DNA of 64,000 bases from Nakamurella alba (GCF_009707545.1 NZ_WLYK01000008.1:124001-188000), one strand, 5' to 3'. Positions 27,433 through 36,158 are shown, numbered from the stretch's first letter. Program-made: numbers and translations. The notes: generated from the sequence alone by a model not told the origin.

Positions 27433-28299
27433 TCAGCAGGTGACCGTCAGGTGGAAGGGCGCGTCGTTGAGGTCGGGTGCGCCGTCGGAGCCGAGGGTCC
27501 AGAGGTACACCGTCACCGTGCCGCCGCTCGGGTTGCCGAGGCTGGCGAACTGACCCAGCGAGCGGGTCTCGACCTGCGGGGAGCACGAGGTCACCGGGGC
27601 GTCGAAGGTGACCTTGTAGGCACCGGAGCTCGCCGTGTGCTGGATCGAGACCACCCGGGACGTCCCGTGGGACAGCACGCCCGCGGCGCTCACCGACGCC
27701 TGCATCTGCGGGGCCCAGTACCCGGCGACGTCGAGCACCAGATCGGTCGGGCCACCGTAGTTCCGCACGGTCAGGTGCGCGGCGGAACCGGGGCGCAGGG
27801 TCAGCACCACGCCGGTGCCGTTGGTCTCCCGGTACTGCAGCTGGGTCGCTGCCGGCTCGGGGCTGCCGGCCGGCCAGGCCCGGGCGAAGCCGACCGCGGC
27901 GGGATCGACGGCGGTCATAGTGGCCGCCACCGCGGTGGCGTTCTCCGGGATGCCGCAGCCACCCTGCCGCCCGCCCTGCGAGACGATGCCGAACGAGCCG
28001 GACACGTAGTAGTTGCGGCTGACCTGGGAGCCGAGAGGCCCGAAGGCGGAACGGGTGTCGACCACCCGGCACGGGGTGATCGGCACGTAGACCTGGTCGG
28101 ACCGGGCCGGTGCGGCCAGCACACCCGGCTCGGCGAGCAGAGGTGCGGCCGCGGCCGACCGGGCGTCGGGCGTCGCCGCCGGGTCGGGCGTGGTCGCGGC
28201 GGCGGGGACGGCCAGAGCGAGTGCGGTACCGGCCAGCGCGGCGGTGACCAGCGCAGTGACTGCGGCAGGAAGGCGGAACGGGGACATCATGGGCTCCAT
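27433..28299 (-). CDS. Secreted four-cysteine PCR-VDTR protein 1
   Basis: 288 residues, or 284 if translation starts at ATG 28287, which has GGAG placed 6 bases upstream. A signal peptide (hydrophobic AVTALVTAALAGTALALAVPAAA) is followed by an Ala/Pro linker. The module that defines the local family comes next: VYVPITPCRVVDTR, RNYYVSGSFGIVSQGGRQGGCGIP, MTAVDPAAVGFARAWP and VRNYGGPTDLVLDVAGYW. The C-terminal domain (AYKVTFDAPVTSC and following) ends in an invariant final Cys (HLTVTC). The four cysteines probably form two disulfides, one per domain. Related modules occur on actinobacterial cell-surface proteins; ligand unknown. It is the most divergent of the five paralogues. Confidence 0.8.
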   Translation of the reverse strand: MEPMMSPFRLPAAVTALVTAALAGTALALAVPAAATTPDPAATPDARSAAAAPLLAEPGVLAAPARSDQVYVPITPCRVVDTRSAFGPLGSQVSRNYYVSGSFGIVSQGGRQGGCGIPENATAVAATMTAVDPAAVGFARAWPAGSPEPAATQLQYRETNGTGVVLTLRPGSAAHLTVRNYGGPTDLVLDVAGYWAPQMQASVSAAGVLSHGTSRVVSIQHTASSGAYKVTFDAPVTSCSPQVETRSLGQFASLGNPSGGTVTVYLWTLGSDGAPDLNDAPFHLTVTC

Positions 28300-28434
28300 C
28301 GGATCTCGGGTCGGGGGTTGCTGTGGTGGACCCAGTCAACGGCGGACCCCCCTCCCGGATCAGAGCAACCGACTGCCCTGCCCGGGTGAATCCGCCCTGA
28401 CCGCGGTGAGATCCGGTCAGGTCCGCCCGGCACG

Positions 28435-28472
28435 CCGGAAGGCCCGGACGCGACTGCGTCCGGGCTTTCCGG
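28435..28472 (-). terminator. Terminator hairpin after secreted protein 2
   Basis: CCGGAAGGCCCGGACGC and GCGTCCGGGCTTTCCGG pair over 17 positions with one G-T, enclosing the loop GACT. It lies 49-86 bases beyond the stop of the minus-strand gene ending at 28521 and isolates it from the next paralogue. Confidence 0.75.
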
Positions 28473-28520
28473 GTGGAGCTGTCGGTGCTGGTGTGCTGGT
28501 GCTGGTGCGGTGCTCGGGGG

Positions 28521-29336
28521 TCAGCAGTCGACGGTGAGGTACACGTACTGGTCGGTCGCGGCGCCCGCGGCGTTCCAGACGTACACCCGCACGGCGTTGA
28601 CACTGGTCGGGGCGAAGGTGCTGGTGGAGGCGTACAGGCTGGTCACGTACGGGGAGGCCACCGCGGTGCAGTACCGGACGTTGCGGTCGAACTCGATGTC
28701 GTAGACGCCGGTGCCGACCTTCGTCGAGGAGATCGCCCGCGACGAGCCGGAGTACAGCGCACCGGAACCGCTGACCATCGCGGCCATCGGCTTGACGTAG
28801 TAGCCGTTGACGTCGATCACCAGGTCGGTGGGTCCGCCGTAGTTCTTCACCTTCAGGCTCTGCGCGCTGTCCGGGTCGATGGTCAGCGTCAGCCCGGAGC
28901 CGTTGGAGTGGGTGGAGTAGTTGAGGACGGTGGCCCCCGGCTCGCTCTCGTCGGCCGGCCAGGCCCGGACGAAGCCGCCCGCCTGCGGATCGACGGCGGT
29001 GATCACCGCCGCGATCGCCACGGCGCCGACGGGAACGCCGCAGCCGCCGGACTTCCCGCCCTGCGGGGCGAAGCCGAAGGTGCCGCCGACGTAGTACTGC
29101 CGGGTCACCTCGGACCCGTAGGGCGTGCCGTTCGTCCCGGTACCGGTCCGGGTGTCGACGATCCGGCAGGGGGAGACGGGCACGTACTTGGCCTCCGGCG
29201 AGGTCGGCTGATAGGTCGGTGCGGCGAGTGCCGCGCCGGCCCCGGCCACGCCGGCGGCGGAGGCACCGGTCGCGGCAAGTCCGAGGACCGCCCCGACGAG
29301 GAGGGGTAGTGCGAGAAGACGGGTCAGGACTCTCAT
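28521..29336 (-). CDS. Secreted four-cysteine PCR-VDTR protein 2
   Basis: 271 residues from ATG 29336, with AGGGAA 6 bases upstream. The signal peptide is cleaved after ASA near residue 27. Module 1 (about 50-182) contains YVPVSPCRIVDTR, YYVGGTFGFAPQGGKSGGCG, VITAVDPQAGGFVRAWP and VKNYGGPTDLVIDVNGYYV. Domain 2 (about 190-271) contains GVYDIEFDRNVRYC and ends in TVDC. The cysteines are 57, 99, 223 and 271. Domain 2 resembles the 'YxVTFDRDVSxC' C-terminal domains found after collagen-like or surface modules in other exported bacterial proteins. Function unknown. It has its own terminator, so it is probably transcribed singly. Confidence 0.82.
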   Translation of the reverse strand: MRVLTRLLALPLLVGAVLGLAATGASAAGVAGAGAALAAPTYQPTSPEAKYVPVSPCRIVDTRTGTGTNGTPYGSEVTRQYYVGGTFGFAPQGGKSGGCGVPVGAVAIAAVITAVDPQAGGFVRAWPADESEPGATVLNYSTHSNGSGLTLTIDPDSAQSLKVKNYGGPTDLVIDVNGYYVKPMAAMVSGSGALYSGSSRAISSTKVGTGVYDIEFDRNVRYCTAVASPYVTSLYASTSTFAPTSVNAVRVYVWNAAGAATDQYVYLTVDC

Positions 29337-29684
29337 CGGAGTTCCCTTCTGTTCCCGGCGTCGGGTCGGACACCGGACGAGATCTGATGGATGGCAGAAC
29401 ATGTCAGCCCTGGAACGAGGGATGACGCTCGGCCCGTCGGCCTCCGCGGAATGCGGATCGGAAGTTGCGGTCCGGGCGGGTGCACCTCGTTCGAACCGTG
29501 CAGCCAAGACGTACGGGTGCCGTCGAGGTTCTGTCGGATCCGGGTGTGCCGGGGCAATGCACCCGATCGGACGAACGTGATTACCCGGGCACGGCAAAAA
29601 CCCGGCCGGACAACGGAATCCGAGGAATCCGTTGCCCGGCCGGGTGGAACCGTGGGCCTGCCCGAACGTCAGGGTTTCACGACG
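29337..29684. other. Intergenic region with promoter and terminator only
   Basis: 348 bases between secreted proteins 2 and 3. The upstream side (29600-29645) is the terminator of protein 3. The rest should hold the promoter of protein 2. The short frames in it are composition artefacts without ribosome sites. Confidence 0.6.
29600..29645 (-). terminator. Terminator hairpin after secreted protein 3
   Basis: ACCCGGCCGGACAACGGAAT pairs with AATCCGTTGCCCGGCCGGGT over 20 positions with two mismatches, around the loop CCGAGG. Read on the minus strand, it follows the stop at 29685 by about 40 bases and ends in a run of T (from plus-strand GCAAAAA), a genuine intrinsic terminator. Confidence 0.85.
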
Positions 29685-30533
29685 TCAGCAGTTCACGTTG
29701 ATGTTGAAGTAGTAGTCCGTCGGGGCCCCGGCGCTGTCGAACGTGTACACGTAGGTGTACGTGCCGGAGGTGTAGGCGGTCGCGTACTTCGCCGAGTAGT
29801 CCGCTGTGGCCTGGACCGAGCAGTAGGTCACGTCGCGGTCCCACTGCAGCGTGTAGGTGCCGGCCGCCGTCCTGGTCGAGCTGAGCAGCCGTCCGGACTG
29901 ATCGCTGATGGTGCCGTTGTACAGGATGTACGCCTCCATCTGCGGGATGTAGTAGCCGGTGACGTCGATGACCACGTCGGTCGGCCCCGCATAGTTCTTG
30001 ACGGTGAGGTGCTGCGCGGCGCCGGGTCGGATGGGCACCGTCGCGCCGGTGCCCATGCTGAAGGTGCCGTAGCTCAGCAGGGTCGCCGAGGGCTCCGTGC
30101 CGCCGGTGGCCCAGGCCCGGATGAAACCGACGCTCGACGGATCCACTGCGGTGATGGTGGCCGTCACGGCCTTGGCGCCGGTCGGGATCCCGCAGCCGCC
30201 GGACTTGCCGCCCTGCGGCGCGAACCCGAAGGTGCCGGCCACGTAGTAGGCCCGGGTGGTACCGCTGCCGAACGGCGACCCGCTGCGGGTGTCGACCACC
30301 CGACAGGGCTCGACGGGGACGTACAGGTTCTCCAGGTTCGGCGGTGTCGCTTGGGTGCCACCCTGGTCCCGGACCGGCTCGCCCTTCGCGGCCGCGACGA
30401 CCGCTGCCGGCGAGGCTGCTGCTTCCGGGGGCGGCGCGGAACCGGCCGCCGACCCCGGTCCGACCATGGTGCCGAGGGTGATGCACGCCGCCGCCGTCGT
30501 CGCTGCCAGCGCGGTGGTCATCCACTTCTTCAT
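29685..30533 (-). CDS. Secreted four-cysteine PCR-VDTR protein 3
   Basis: 282 residues from ATG 30533. The signal peptide (KKWMTTALAATTAAACITLGTMVG) is followed by an Ala/Pro-rich linker and then LYVPVEPCRVVDTR, YYVAGTFGFAPQGGKSGGCGIP, TITAVDPSSVGFIRAWA and VKNYAGPTDVVIDVTGYY. Domain 2 has GTYTLQWDRDVTYC, is very rich in Tyr and Thr (TAYTSGTYTYVYTF), and ends NINVNC. The same four mature cysteines as its paralogues are present. The Tyr-rich sheet suggests a surface or carbohydrate contact. It is followed by a T-tract terminator. Confidence 0.82.
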   Translation of the reverse strand: MKKWMTTALAATTAAACITLGTMVGPGSAAGSAPPPEAAASPAAVVAAAKGEPVRDQGGTQATPPNLENLYVPVEPCRVVDTRSGSPFGSGTTRAYYVAGTFGFAPQGGKSGGCGIPTGAKAVTATITAVDPSSVGFIRAWATGGTEPSATLLSYGTFSMGTGATVPIRPGAAQHLTVKNYAGPTDVVIDVTGYYIPQMEAYILYNGTISDQSGRLLSSTRTAAGTYTLQWDRDVTYCSVQATADYSAKYATAYTSGTYTYVYTFDSAGAPTDYYFNINVNC

Positions 30534-30637
30534 GACTGCTGGTACCTCTCTGCCGAGCCGCCCGCGAGCGGCTGCGTGAACGTCGTGTGGTCGACCGGAG
30601 GTGCTGCGGGGCCGCCAGATACTCGCCGGGGCAGATG

Positions 30638-31477
30638 TCAGCAGGTGACCGTGACGAGGAACCGGCCGTCGGTGAGGGTGTTGATGCCGTTGACGATCCG
30701 CCAGACGTAGATGTCGAAGGTGCTGCCGGAGACGGTCCCGACCGAGGTGTAGTACGAGAACACGGTCGACTGGGCCTGGATCGCGCAGGCGGTGATGTTC
30801 GTGTCGACGGTGATCCGGTAGGTGCCGGTGGCGAGCTTGCTGGAGCTGAGGAAGCGGTACGTGCTGTCCAGCAGGATCCCGTTCGGTTCGACCTGCGCCT
30901 GGATCTGCATCTCGTAGTAGCCGTTGACCTCGATCACCAGGTCGGTCGGCCCGGCGTAGTTCTTCACCCGCAGCGCCGGGCCGGAGGTGATGGCGATCGG
31001 CACGGTGGCACCGGTGCCGGTCGAGATCGTGCCGTAGTTCAGCAGTGTCGACGCGGGCTCGGACTGGTTGGTCGGCCACGCGCGCAGGAATCCGCGGTTC
31101 GACGGGTCGACGGCGGTGACGATCGCGGACACCGCCACGGCCGTCGTCGGCACCCCGCAGCCGCCGCTCTTCCCACCCTGCGGGGCGAAGCCGAAAGTGC
31201 CGCCCACGTAGTAGTTCCGGGCGACCTCGCTGCCCAGCGGAGTCGAATTGACGCGGGTGTCCACGATCCGGCACGGGGCCAGCGGCACGAAGACGTGGTC
31301 GGCCTTGGCGGGCAGCGCCCGCACCTGCGGCTCGAACACCGCCGGGGTCACCGTCGCGGCTGGTGCCGCCGCGGTCCGGTCGGATGCCGCGGACGCGGTC
31401 ATGCCCGCGCCCACGATCAGTGCGCAGATCAGCGCGACCAGCAGGGCCGGGGTGGTCAGTGACGGGAACTTCTTCAT
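30638..31477 (-). CDS. Secreted four-cysteine PCR-VDTR protein 4
   Basis: 279 residues. The signal peptide (ALLVALICALIVGAGMTASA) precedes a linker. Module 1 has HVFVPLAPCRIVDTR, YYVGGTFGFAPQGGKSGGCGVP, IVTAVDPSNRGFLRAWP and VKNYAGPTDLVIEVNGYYE. Domain 2 has GTYRITVDTNITAC and a C-terminal FLVTVTC. The arrangement is identical to proteins 1-3 and 5. The middle of module 1 is nearly constant between paralogues while the start of domain 2 and its loops vary, suggesting a fixed scaffold with a variable face. It lies 104 bases upstream of protein 3; no terminator is visible between them. Confidence 0.82.
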   Translation of the reverse strand: MKKFPSLTTPALLVALICALIVGAGMTASAASDRTAAAPAATVTPAVFEPQVRALPAKADHVFVPLAPCRIVDTRVNSTPLGSEVARNYYVGGTFGFAPQGGKSGGCGVPTTAVAVSAIVTAVDPSNRGFLRAWPTNQSEPASTLLNYGTISTGTGATVPIAITSGPALRVKNYAGPTDLVIEVNGYYEMQIQAQVEPNGILLDSTYRFLSSSKLATGTYRITVDTNITACAIQAQSTVFSYYTSVGTVSGSTFDIYVWRIVNGINTLTDGRFLVTVTC

Positions 31478-31705
31478 GGCAGACCTTTCGGGAGCACGGA
31501 AGTCGGGTCACCGCGCGTGCGGGGGACGGGCGGCATCCTTCGGGACGGTGATCGGCCGTCGTGGATACGCGACGGCTTGCCCATCACCCGGACAACCGCG
31601 ATCGTCCGCCGTTCGGCCCTGTCGTCGGCCGCAGCCGTCACGCTCCGTGGGAGCCCGCGAACCGTTGTCGCCGCAACCGGGTGGGTGCTCCCGGAGTGCA
31701 GACCG

Positions 31706-33361
31706 TCAGCCGAACCAGCCCAGCACATCGATGACCACATGGGTGCGGGCACCGGCGGTCTCGAACACGACGGCATCGGGCCGACCGGCCGCCACCGGCA
31801 GCACCAGCCCGGTGCCGGTCGACCCGCCGGCGGGGAAACTCAACACCGTGGCAGTGGCCGAGGTGCCGGTCGGACGGGAGCGGAGGTAGCCCGCGGTGGT
31901 CGGGCCGACCGCGGTCAGCACCACGCTGATCGCCGTCGCTCCCGTCGGGATCGCGCAGCCGCCGCTCCGACCACCCTGCGCGGGGAAGCCGGCGCTGCCG
32001 CCGACCGTCAGCGTCCGCGCCATCCCGGGTACGAGAATGCCTCCGGCCACCCGGGTGTCGACCAGCCGGCACGGTGCCAGCGGATGCAGGCCCACACCGC
32101 CCGCGGGCGGCTGGGTCACCGTCGTGGTCGACACCGCCGTCGAGGTCACCGTCACGGTGGTGGGCGTGGTCGGCTGCGACGCCACCTCCAGCAGATGTGT
32201 CCGCAGCGCCGTCCCGGCCGGTGCCCGGGGCGTGCCGTCGTCGGCGGACAGCAGGGCGAGGGTGCCGACCGAGGTGTCCGGCAGCACCCACCAGGCCCAC
32301 GCCAGGTACCCGACATGGTGCGCATCCGCCCAGTCCATCAACGCTTCCAGGTAGGTGGCGTTCGTCCCGGCATCGGACGTGGTCGCGCCGAACTCCCCGA
32401 TCACCACCGGCACCACCGCCGCCACCGGGGCGATCTCTCCGTTCCAACAGGCGGTGGACGAGCAGCGCTGCCCGCGGTAGGAGTGCAGCGACGCCACCAG
32501 CTGGTCGTCGTCCGGTCGCGCCGCCAGCCACCCGCGCAGGTCGTTCGCGTAGTCCAGCCCGCCCAGCAGGATCGGCTGCTCCGCGCCCGCCGCTCGGACC
32601 GCCGCGACGATCGAGGCCATACCCGCTGCGGTGTAGGTGTTCCCGCTCAACGTGGTGGTGTAGTCGTCCTCCACCATCGGACTGCAACCGCCGGAGGCCC
32701 AGCACGACCAGGTCAGCTGGAAGGTCCACGCATCGGTGCTGTCGTTCCACCGGCTGTACGGCTCGTTGAACGCATCGAACATCACCGACGGGTTCGCGGC
32801 GAAGGCGGCCGCCACCGACGACCACATCGTCACCGACGCCGCGTCCGGCATCGCCCGCTGCCCGGCGACCTGCGGGCCGCCGGTGCGCCGGGAGTGCAGG
32901 TCCAGCACCACGACCAGCCCGGCGTTGTTGAGTGCGGTCACGAACGACTGCACCGCCTGTCGGTACGGCGTCCCGGCATAGGCCGACGGCACTCCGCCGG
33001 TGGCGTTCCAGCAGTCCTGGTTCAGCGGCAGCCGCACGGCGTTCGCACCCCAGGCACCGATCGCCGCCGCGGTCGCGGAGCCGGCACTGCCTTGGGCGGT
33101 GCTCCGCGAGGTGCCCCAGCCCTGCGCGCAGGCGTACTCGAAGCTCGGGTAGTTCACCCCGCGCGGACTCCACGTCGCGCCGGTCCGGGAGTCGACCAGC
33201 ACGTTGCCCTGCACCACGGGGCGCGCCGCCGCGGCCGCGACGGTCGCGGTACCGGGCGCGGGAGCGGGGCGCACCGCCCCGGTCACCGACAACAGGAGGG
33301 CCGTGGTGGCCACCGCGACTCCAAGGACTGCCGTGATGCCGTGTGCCGCAGACGTTTTCAC
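31706..33361 (-). CDS. Secreted GH5 glycoside hydrolase with C-terminal PCR-VDTR module
   Basis: 551 residues. A signal peptide or anchor (about 8-30) precedes a GH5 (cellulase-like) barrel from about 48 to 392. GVNYPSFEYACAQGWG and AVRLPLNQDCW are early strands, Glu200 in FDAFNEP is the acid/base, and Glu323 in VIGEFGA is the nucleophile. A Thr/Val-rich linker (about 397-422) leads to PLAPCRLVDTR and GGRSGGCAIP, the same module found alone in the neighbouring secreted proteins. The second domain with the terminal Cys is absent. It should cleave a beta-glucan or mannan outside the cell; the module may fix it to the envelope or substrate. Confidence 0.87.
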   Translation of the reverse strand: MKTSAAHGITAVLGVAVATTALLLSVTGAVRPAPAPGTATVAAAAARPVVQGNVLVDSRTGATWSPRGVNYPSFEYACAQGWGTSRSTAQGSAGSATAAAIGAWGANAVRLPLNQDCWNATGGVPSAYAGTPYRQAVQSFVTALNNAGLVVVLDLHSRRTGGPQVAGQRAMPDAASVTMWSSVAAAFAANPSVMFDAFNEPYSRWNDSTDAWTFQLTWSCWASGGCSPMVEDDYTTTLSGNTYTAAGMASIVAAVRAAGAEQPILLGGLDYANDLRGWLAARPDDDQLVASLHSYRGQRCSSTACWNGEIAPVAAVVPVVIGEFGATTSDAGTNATYLEALMDWADAHHVGYLAWAWWVLPDTSVGTLALLSADDGTPRAPAGTALRTHLLEVASQPTTPTTVTVTSTAVSTTTVTQPPAGGVGLHPLAPCRLVDTRVAGGILVPGMARTLTVGGSAGFPAQGGRSGGCAIPTGATAISVVLTAVGPTTAGYLRSRPTGTSATATVLSFPAGGSTGTGLVLPVAAGRPDAVVFETAGARTHVVIDVLGWFG

Positions 33362-33493
33362 GCATCACGATGGTACGGGTGCAACCTCGGCCCGGGCGGG
33401 TGGAACTCGGCGACGGGGAGTGACCGACCCGACCCGGACCGTCTGCTCCGTCAGGCCGGTGCGTCAGGCCCGCCCGGTGACGATCACTGCGGG

Positions 33494-35059
33494 TCAGCTG
33501 CGCTGCGGCAGCACCGGCAGTGCGGCGTCCTCCACCCGGTCCCAGGCATCGGCGAAGTCCTCGAGCGTCCCGTGCGCGACGGCCTGCTCGAAGGCATGCA
33601 GCCGGCCGAAGACGAACCCCGCGGTGCCGTCGGTGTCGTGCGCGAGCGAGAGGTCCGCCAGCAACTCGGCGGCCGTCACCGCGTCCTGGTACTCGCCGAG
33701 CACCTCCTGGATCTCCTCCAGTGCGGCGGCGAACAGTTCGGCCGGCTCGCCCAGTGCCCCGGCCACGCATTCGGTCGCGTACCGCAGGGCCCGGGCCCGG
33801 CGGCGCACCACGTGCACCGCCTCCGGGTTCTCCGGGTCCGCCTGTGCCCGGTCGGCCAGTGTGCCGAGTCGTTCCCAGGCCACGGCGATCATCGCCGGCA
33901 GCTCCGACTCGGCGGACTTCGCCGCCCGGGCCGAGAGCACGGGGCCGTCGACCAGGGCGTCCAGCGACCGCAGCATCGCGAAGTAGGCGGCCGAGTGGAG
34001 TCGCACCGACACCTGGGCGAGGGCCGCCGGCATCCGCCGGGCGTACTCCTCCTCCAGCCGCACCCGGGCCGCCCCCGCGTACTCGGCCGGCTCGTCGATC
34101 AGCTGGGTCTCCAGCCGCCCACGCACCACCTCGACATCCCTTGCCGCGCCAAGGATCGCGCTGTGCTCGGCGAGCTCGTCCCGTAGCCGGGCGACGTCGC
34201 TGCCGGCCCCGCACTCCTCGAAGACCCGGCCGAAGACGCCCAGCAGCGACCGCAGCCGCCGGGTCGCCGCCCGGCCGTCGTGCAGCGCCCCCGGCACCTT
34301 CTCGCGGAGTGCCCGGTCGGCGGCGATCAGCACGGCGAGCTGCCGGCGCACGGCCGTCAGCACCGCGGTGCCGGCGCTGCGGTCCTTCTTCCGTGGCGGC
34401 GCGGCCGGCACCACCACCCCGGTGTCGGCCAGGGCGCGGGCGAGTTTCGACGCGGACGACGCCGGCCGGGCACCCTTCTTCGTCAGCATCGTCACGGCCG
34501 CCGCGAGGTGTCCGCGGTCGCCACCGAGCACCTCCGCCTCGAGCTCCCGCCAGCCGGCCGGCTCGCCCTCGTGGCCGGCGGCGTCGATCGCCGTCGCGGT
34601 GACCGTGTCGTCGGCGATCTCGACCAGGGCCGTACCGTCCGCGTCCAGCAGGTGCCGGACGGTGCGGTCGTTGCGGATCCGCGCCACCGGGCGCAGCGGC
34701 AGGCCGCGGGCCGCGCCGGACACCAGGTCGGCCAGGGCCGACGGCACCCTCCGCTCGTCACCGTCCTGCAGGGGCAGCCCGATCTCGGTCCGCGCCCCCT
34801 CCACCGACGGCAGCTTCAGGTGCCACCCGGCATCGGTGCCGCCGGTCCGCCGGCGGAGGGTCAGCTTCGCGGCGAGCAGATGGTGCCCGTCGGTGTCGAA
34901 GTAGACGGCGTCGAGCTCGTGCCGCACCGGGTCGGCGACCGCCACCATCCCGGCATCCCGGACCTTGCCGGTGATCAGATCATCGAGCGACCGTCCGGTG
35001 TCGATCTCCAGTTTGGTCTCGATCTCGAGGTGGCGGGTCGCCCCGACGGTCCTGGCCAT
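33494..35059 (-). CDS. CYTH-CHAD domain protein
   Basis: 521 residues from ATG 35059 (MARTVGATRHLEIETKLEID). The N-terminal CYTH (triphosphate tunnel) domain spans about 9-205. It carries the ExExK signature EIETK and charged tunnel strands such as ELDAVYFDTDGHHLL, KLTLRRRTGG and WHLKLP. The C-terminal CHAD helical domain (about 225-515) has conserved His/Lys/Arg faces (HDGRAATRRLRSLLGVF, HVVRRRARALRYATE) that bind polyphosphate in studied members. It is a cytosolic protein placed among secreted-protein genes. Triphosphatase or polyphosphate-granule binding is inferred from the families. Confidence 0.9.
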   Translation of the reverse strand: MARTVGATRHLEIETKLEIDTGRSLDDLITGKVRDAGMVAVADPVRHELDAVYFDTDGHHLLAAKLTLRRRTGGTDAGWHLKLPSVEGARTEIGLPLQDGDERRVPSALADLVSGAARGLPLRPVARIRNDRTVRHLLDADGTALVEIADDTVTATAIDAAGHEGEPAGWRELEAEVLGGDRGHLAAAVTMLTKKGARPASSASKLARALADTGVVVPAAPPRKKDRSAGTAVLTAVRRQLAVLIAADRALREKVPGALHDGRAATRRLRSLLGVFGRVFEECGAGSDVARLRDELAEHSAILGAARDVEVVRGRLETQLIDEPAEYAGAARVRLEEEYARRMPAALAQVSVRLHSAAYFAMLRSLDALVDGPVLSARAAKSAESELPAMIAVAWERLGTLADRAQADPENPEAVHVVRRRARALRYATECVAGALGEPAELFAAALEEIQEVLGEYQDAVTAAELLADLSLAHDTDGTAGFVFGRLHAFEQAVAHGTLEDFADAWDRVEDAALPVLPQRS

Positions 35060-35104
35060 GCCCCGTTGGTACCCGGTCCCGGCCGCCGACGGCAAGTGCG
35101 CCCG

Positions 35105-35953
35105 TCAGCAGTTCACCGTGATGTAGAAGTACGCGTCCTGGAGGTTGGCGGCGGCGTCGTAGACCTTGACCCGGACCTTGTTCGACGAGCCGAAGTACGT
35201 GTCGGTGATGACGTAGTAGTTCTCGTAGTAGACCGAGGCCACGGCGGAGCAGTACTGCACCTCGCGGTCGAAGGTCACGTCGTACACGCCCTGGCTGACC
35301 CGGACGCCGGCGGTGATCCGGCTGCTGCCGCTGTACGGCGTGCCGGCGTCGCTGATCATCCCGGCCATGGGCTTGACGTAGTAGCCGTTGACGTCGATAA
35401 CGATGTCGGTCGGGCCGCCGTAGTTGCGGATCTTCAGCGCGTAGGCGGACGAGGCGTTGATCGCGACGTTGCCGCCGGTGCCGTTCGAGGCGGTGGCGTA
35501 ATTGAGCAGGCTGGCGTTGGGCTCGGCGATCCCGTTCGGCCAGGCCCGGACGTAGCCGGGAGCGCTGGGATCGACCGCGGTGACCACCGCGGCGATGGAC
35601 GTCGCCCCGACCGGGATGCCGCAGCCGCCGGTCTTCCCGCCCTGCGGGGCGAACCCGGTGGTCCCGCCGACGTAGTACGTCCGCACGTTCGTGGAGGCGA
35701 ACGGGGTGCCGCCGGTCCCGGTGCCGAGCCGGGTGTCCACGATCCGGCACGGCGTGATCGCGACGTAGGAGGCCTCGGCGACGGGCTGCCGGGAGGCCGG
35801 CGGCGGTGCGGCGGCCAGGGCGGAGGGCGACGGCGGACCGCCGGCCGGGGACTCACCGGTACCGGAGGCGACCCCGGTGACGGAGAGCACGGCGACCACG
35901 CCGATGGCGAGTGCGGTGAGACGGGACCATGCGGTGGAACGGGACCTGTTCAC
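35105..35953 (-). CDS. Secreted four-cysteine PCR-VDTR protein 5
   Basis: 282 residues. The signal peptide (RLTALAIGVVAVLSVTGVASG) and an Ala/Pro linker precede SYVAITPCRIVDTR, YYVGGTTGFAPQGGKTGGCGIP, VVTAVDPSAPGYVRAWP and IRNYGGPTDIVIDVNGYYVKPMAGM. Domain 2 (GVYDVTFDREVQYC and following) ends in YITVNC. It is closest to protein 2 in both domains (shared GYYVKPMA and YSGSSR segments), a likely duplication pair despite the 6-kb separation. It lies 45 bases upstream of the CYTH-CHAD gene and might be cotranscribed with it. Confidence 0.82.
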   Translation of the reverse strand: MNRSRSTAWSRLTALAIGVVAVLSVTGVASGTGESPAGGPPSPSALAAAPPPASRQPVAEASYVAITPCRIVDTRLGTGTGGTPFASTNVRTYYVGGTTGFAPQGGKTGGCGIPVGATSIAAVVTAVDPSAPGYVRAWPNGIAEPNASLLNYATASNGTGGNVAINASSAYALKIRNYGGPTDIVIDVNGYYVKPMAGMISDAGTPYSGSSRITAGVRVSQGVYDVTFDREVQYCSAVASVYYENYYVITDTYFGSSNKVRVKVYDAAANLQDAYFYITVNC

Positions 35954-36126
35954 GGCCGGACCTCCTGGAGGAGCGCACCGGTCCCGGTGACCGGTCGCGC
36001 CCGGTCAGCCTGACGCACTGCGAAACGGCAGGTCAGCCCCCGTGCGGTCTGGATCGATCCGGACCTCCTGGTTCGGCTCCGACCAGTTCTGGCCTGATTC
36101 GCCCGAACGAGCAGGGCGACGGCAGA

Positions 36127-36147
36127 CTTGAGTGGAATAGACTCAAC
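36127..36147. promoter_or_regulatory. HAIR operator of clpB (HspR)
   Basis: CTTGAGT, 7 bases, ACTCAAC: one mismatch to the HAIR consensus. It lies about 85-105 bases before the clpB start, overlapping the SigH-like promoter. Together with the boxes at dnaK it places clpB in the HspR regulon. Confidence 0.9.
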
Positions 36148-36158
36148 TTAGCTGCGTT
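36134..36158 (+). promoter_or_regulatory. SigH/SigR-like promoter of clpB
   Basis: GGAATA, 16 bases, GTT (preceded by C), a full match to the core SigH consensus GGAAYA-N16-17-GTT. The -35 element lies inside the spacer of the HAIR box, so repressor and sigma factor would compete for the same DNA. Mycobacterial clpB is likewise known to be under HspR and SigH. Confidence 0.65.
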
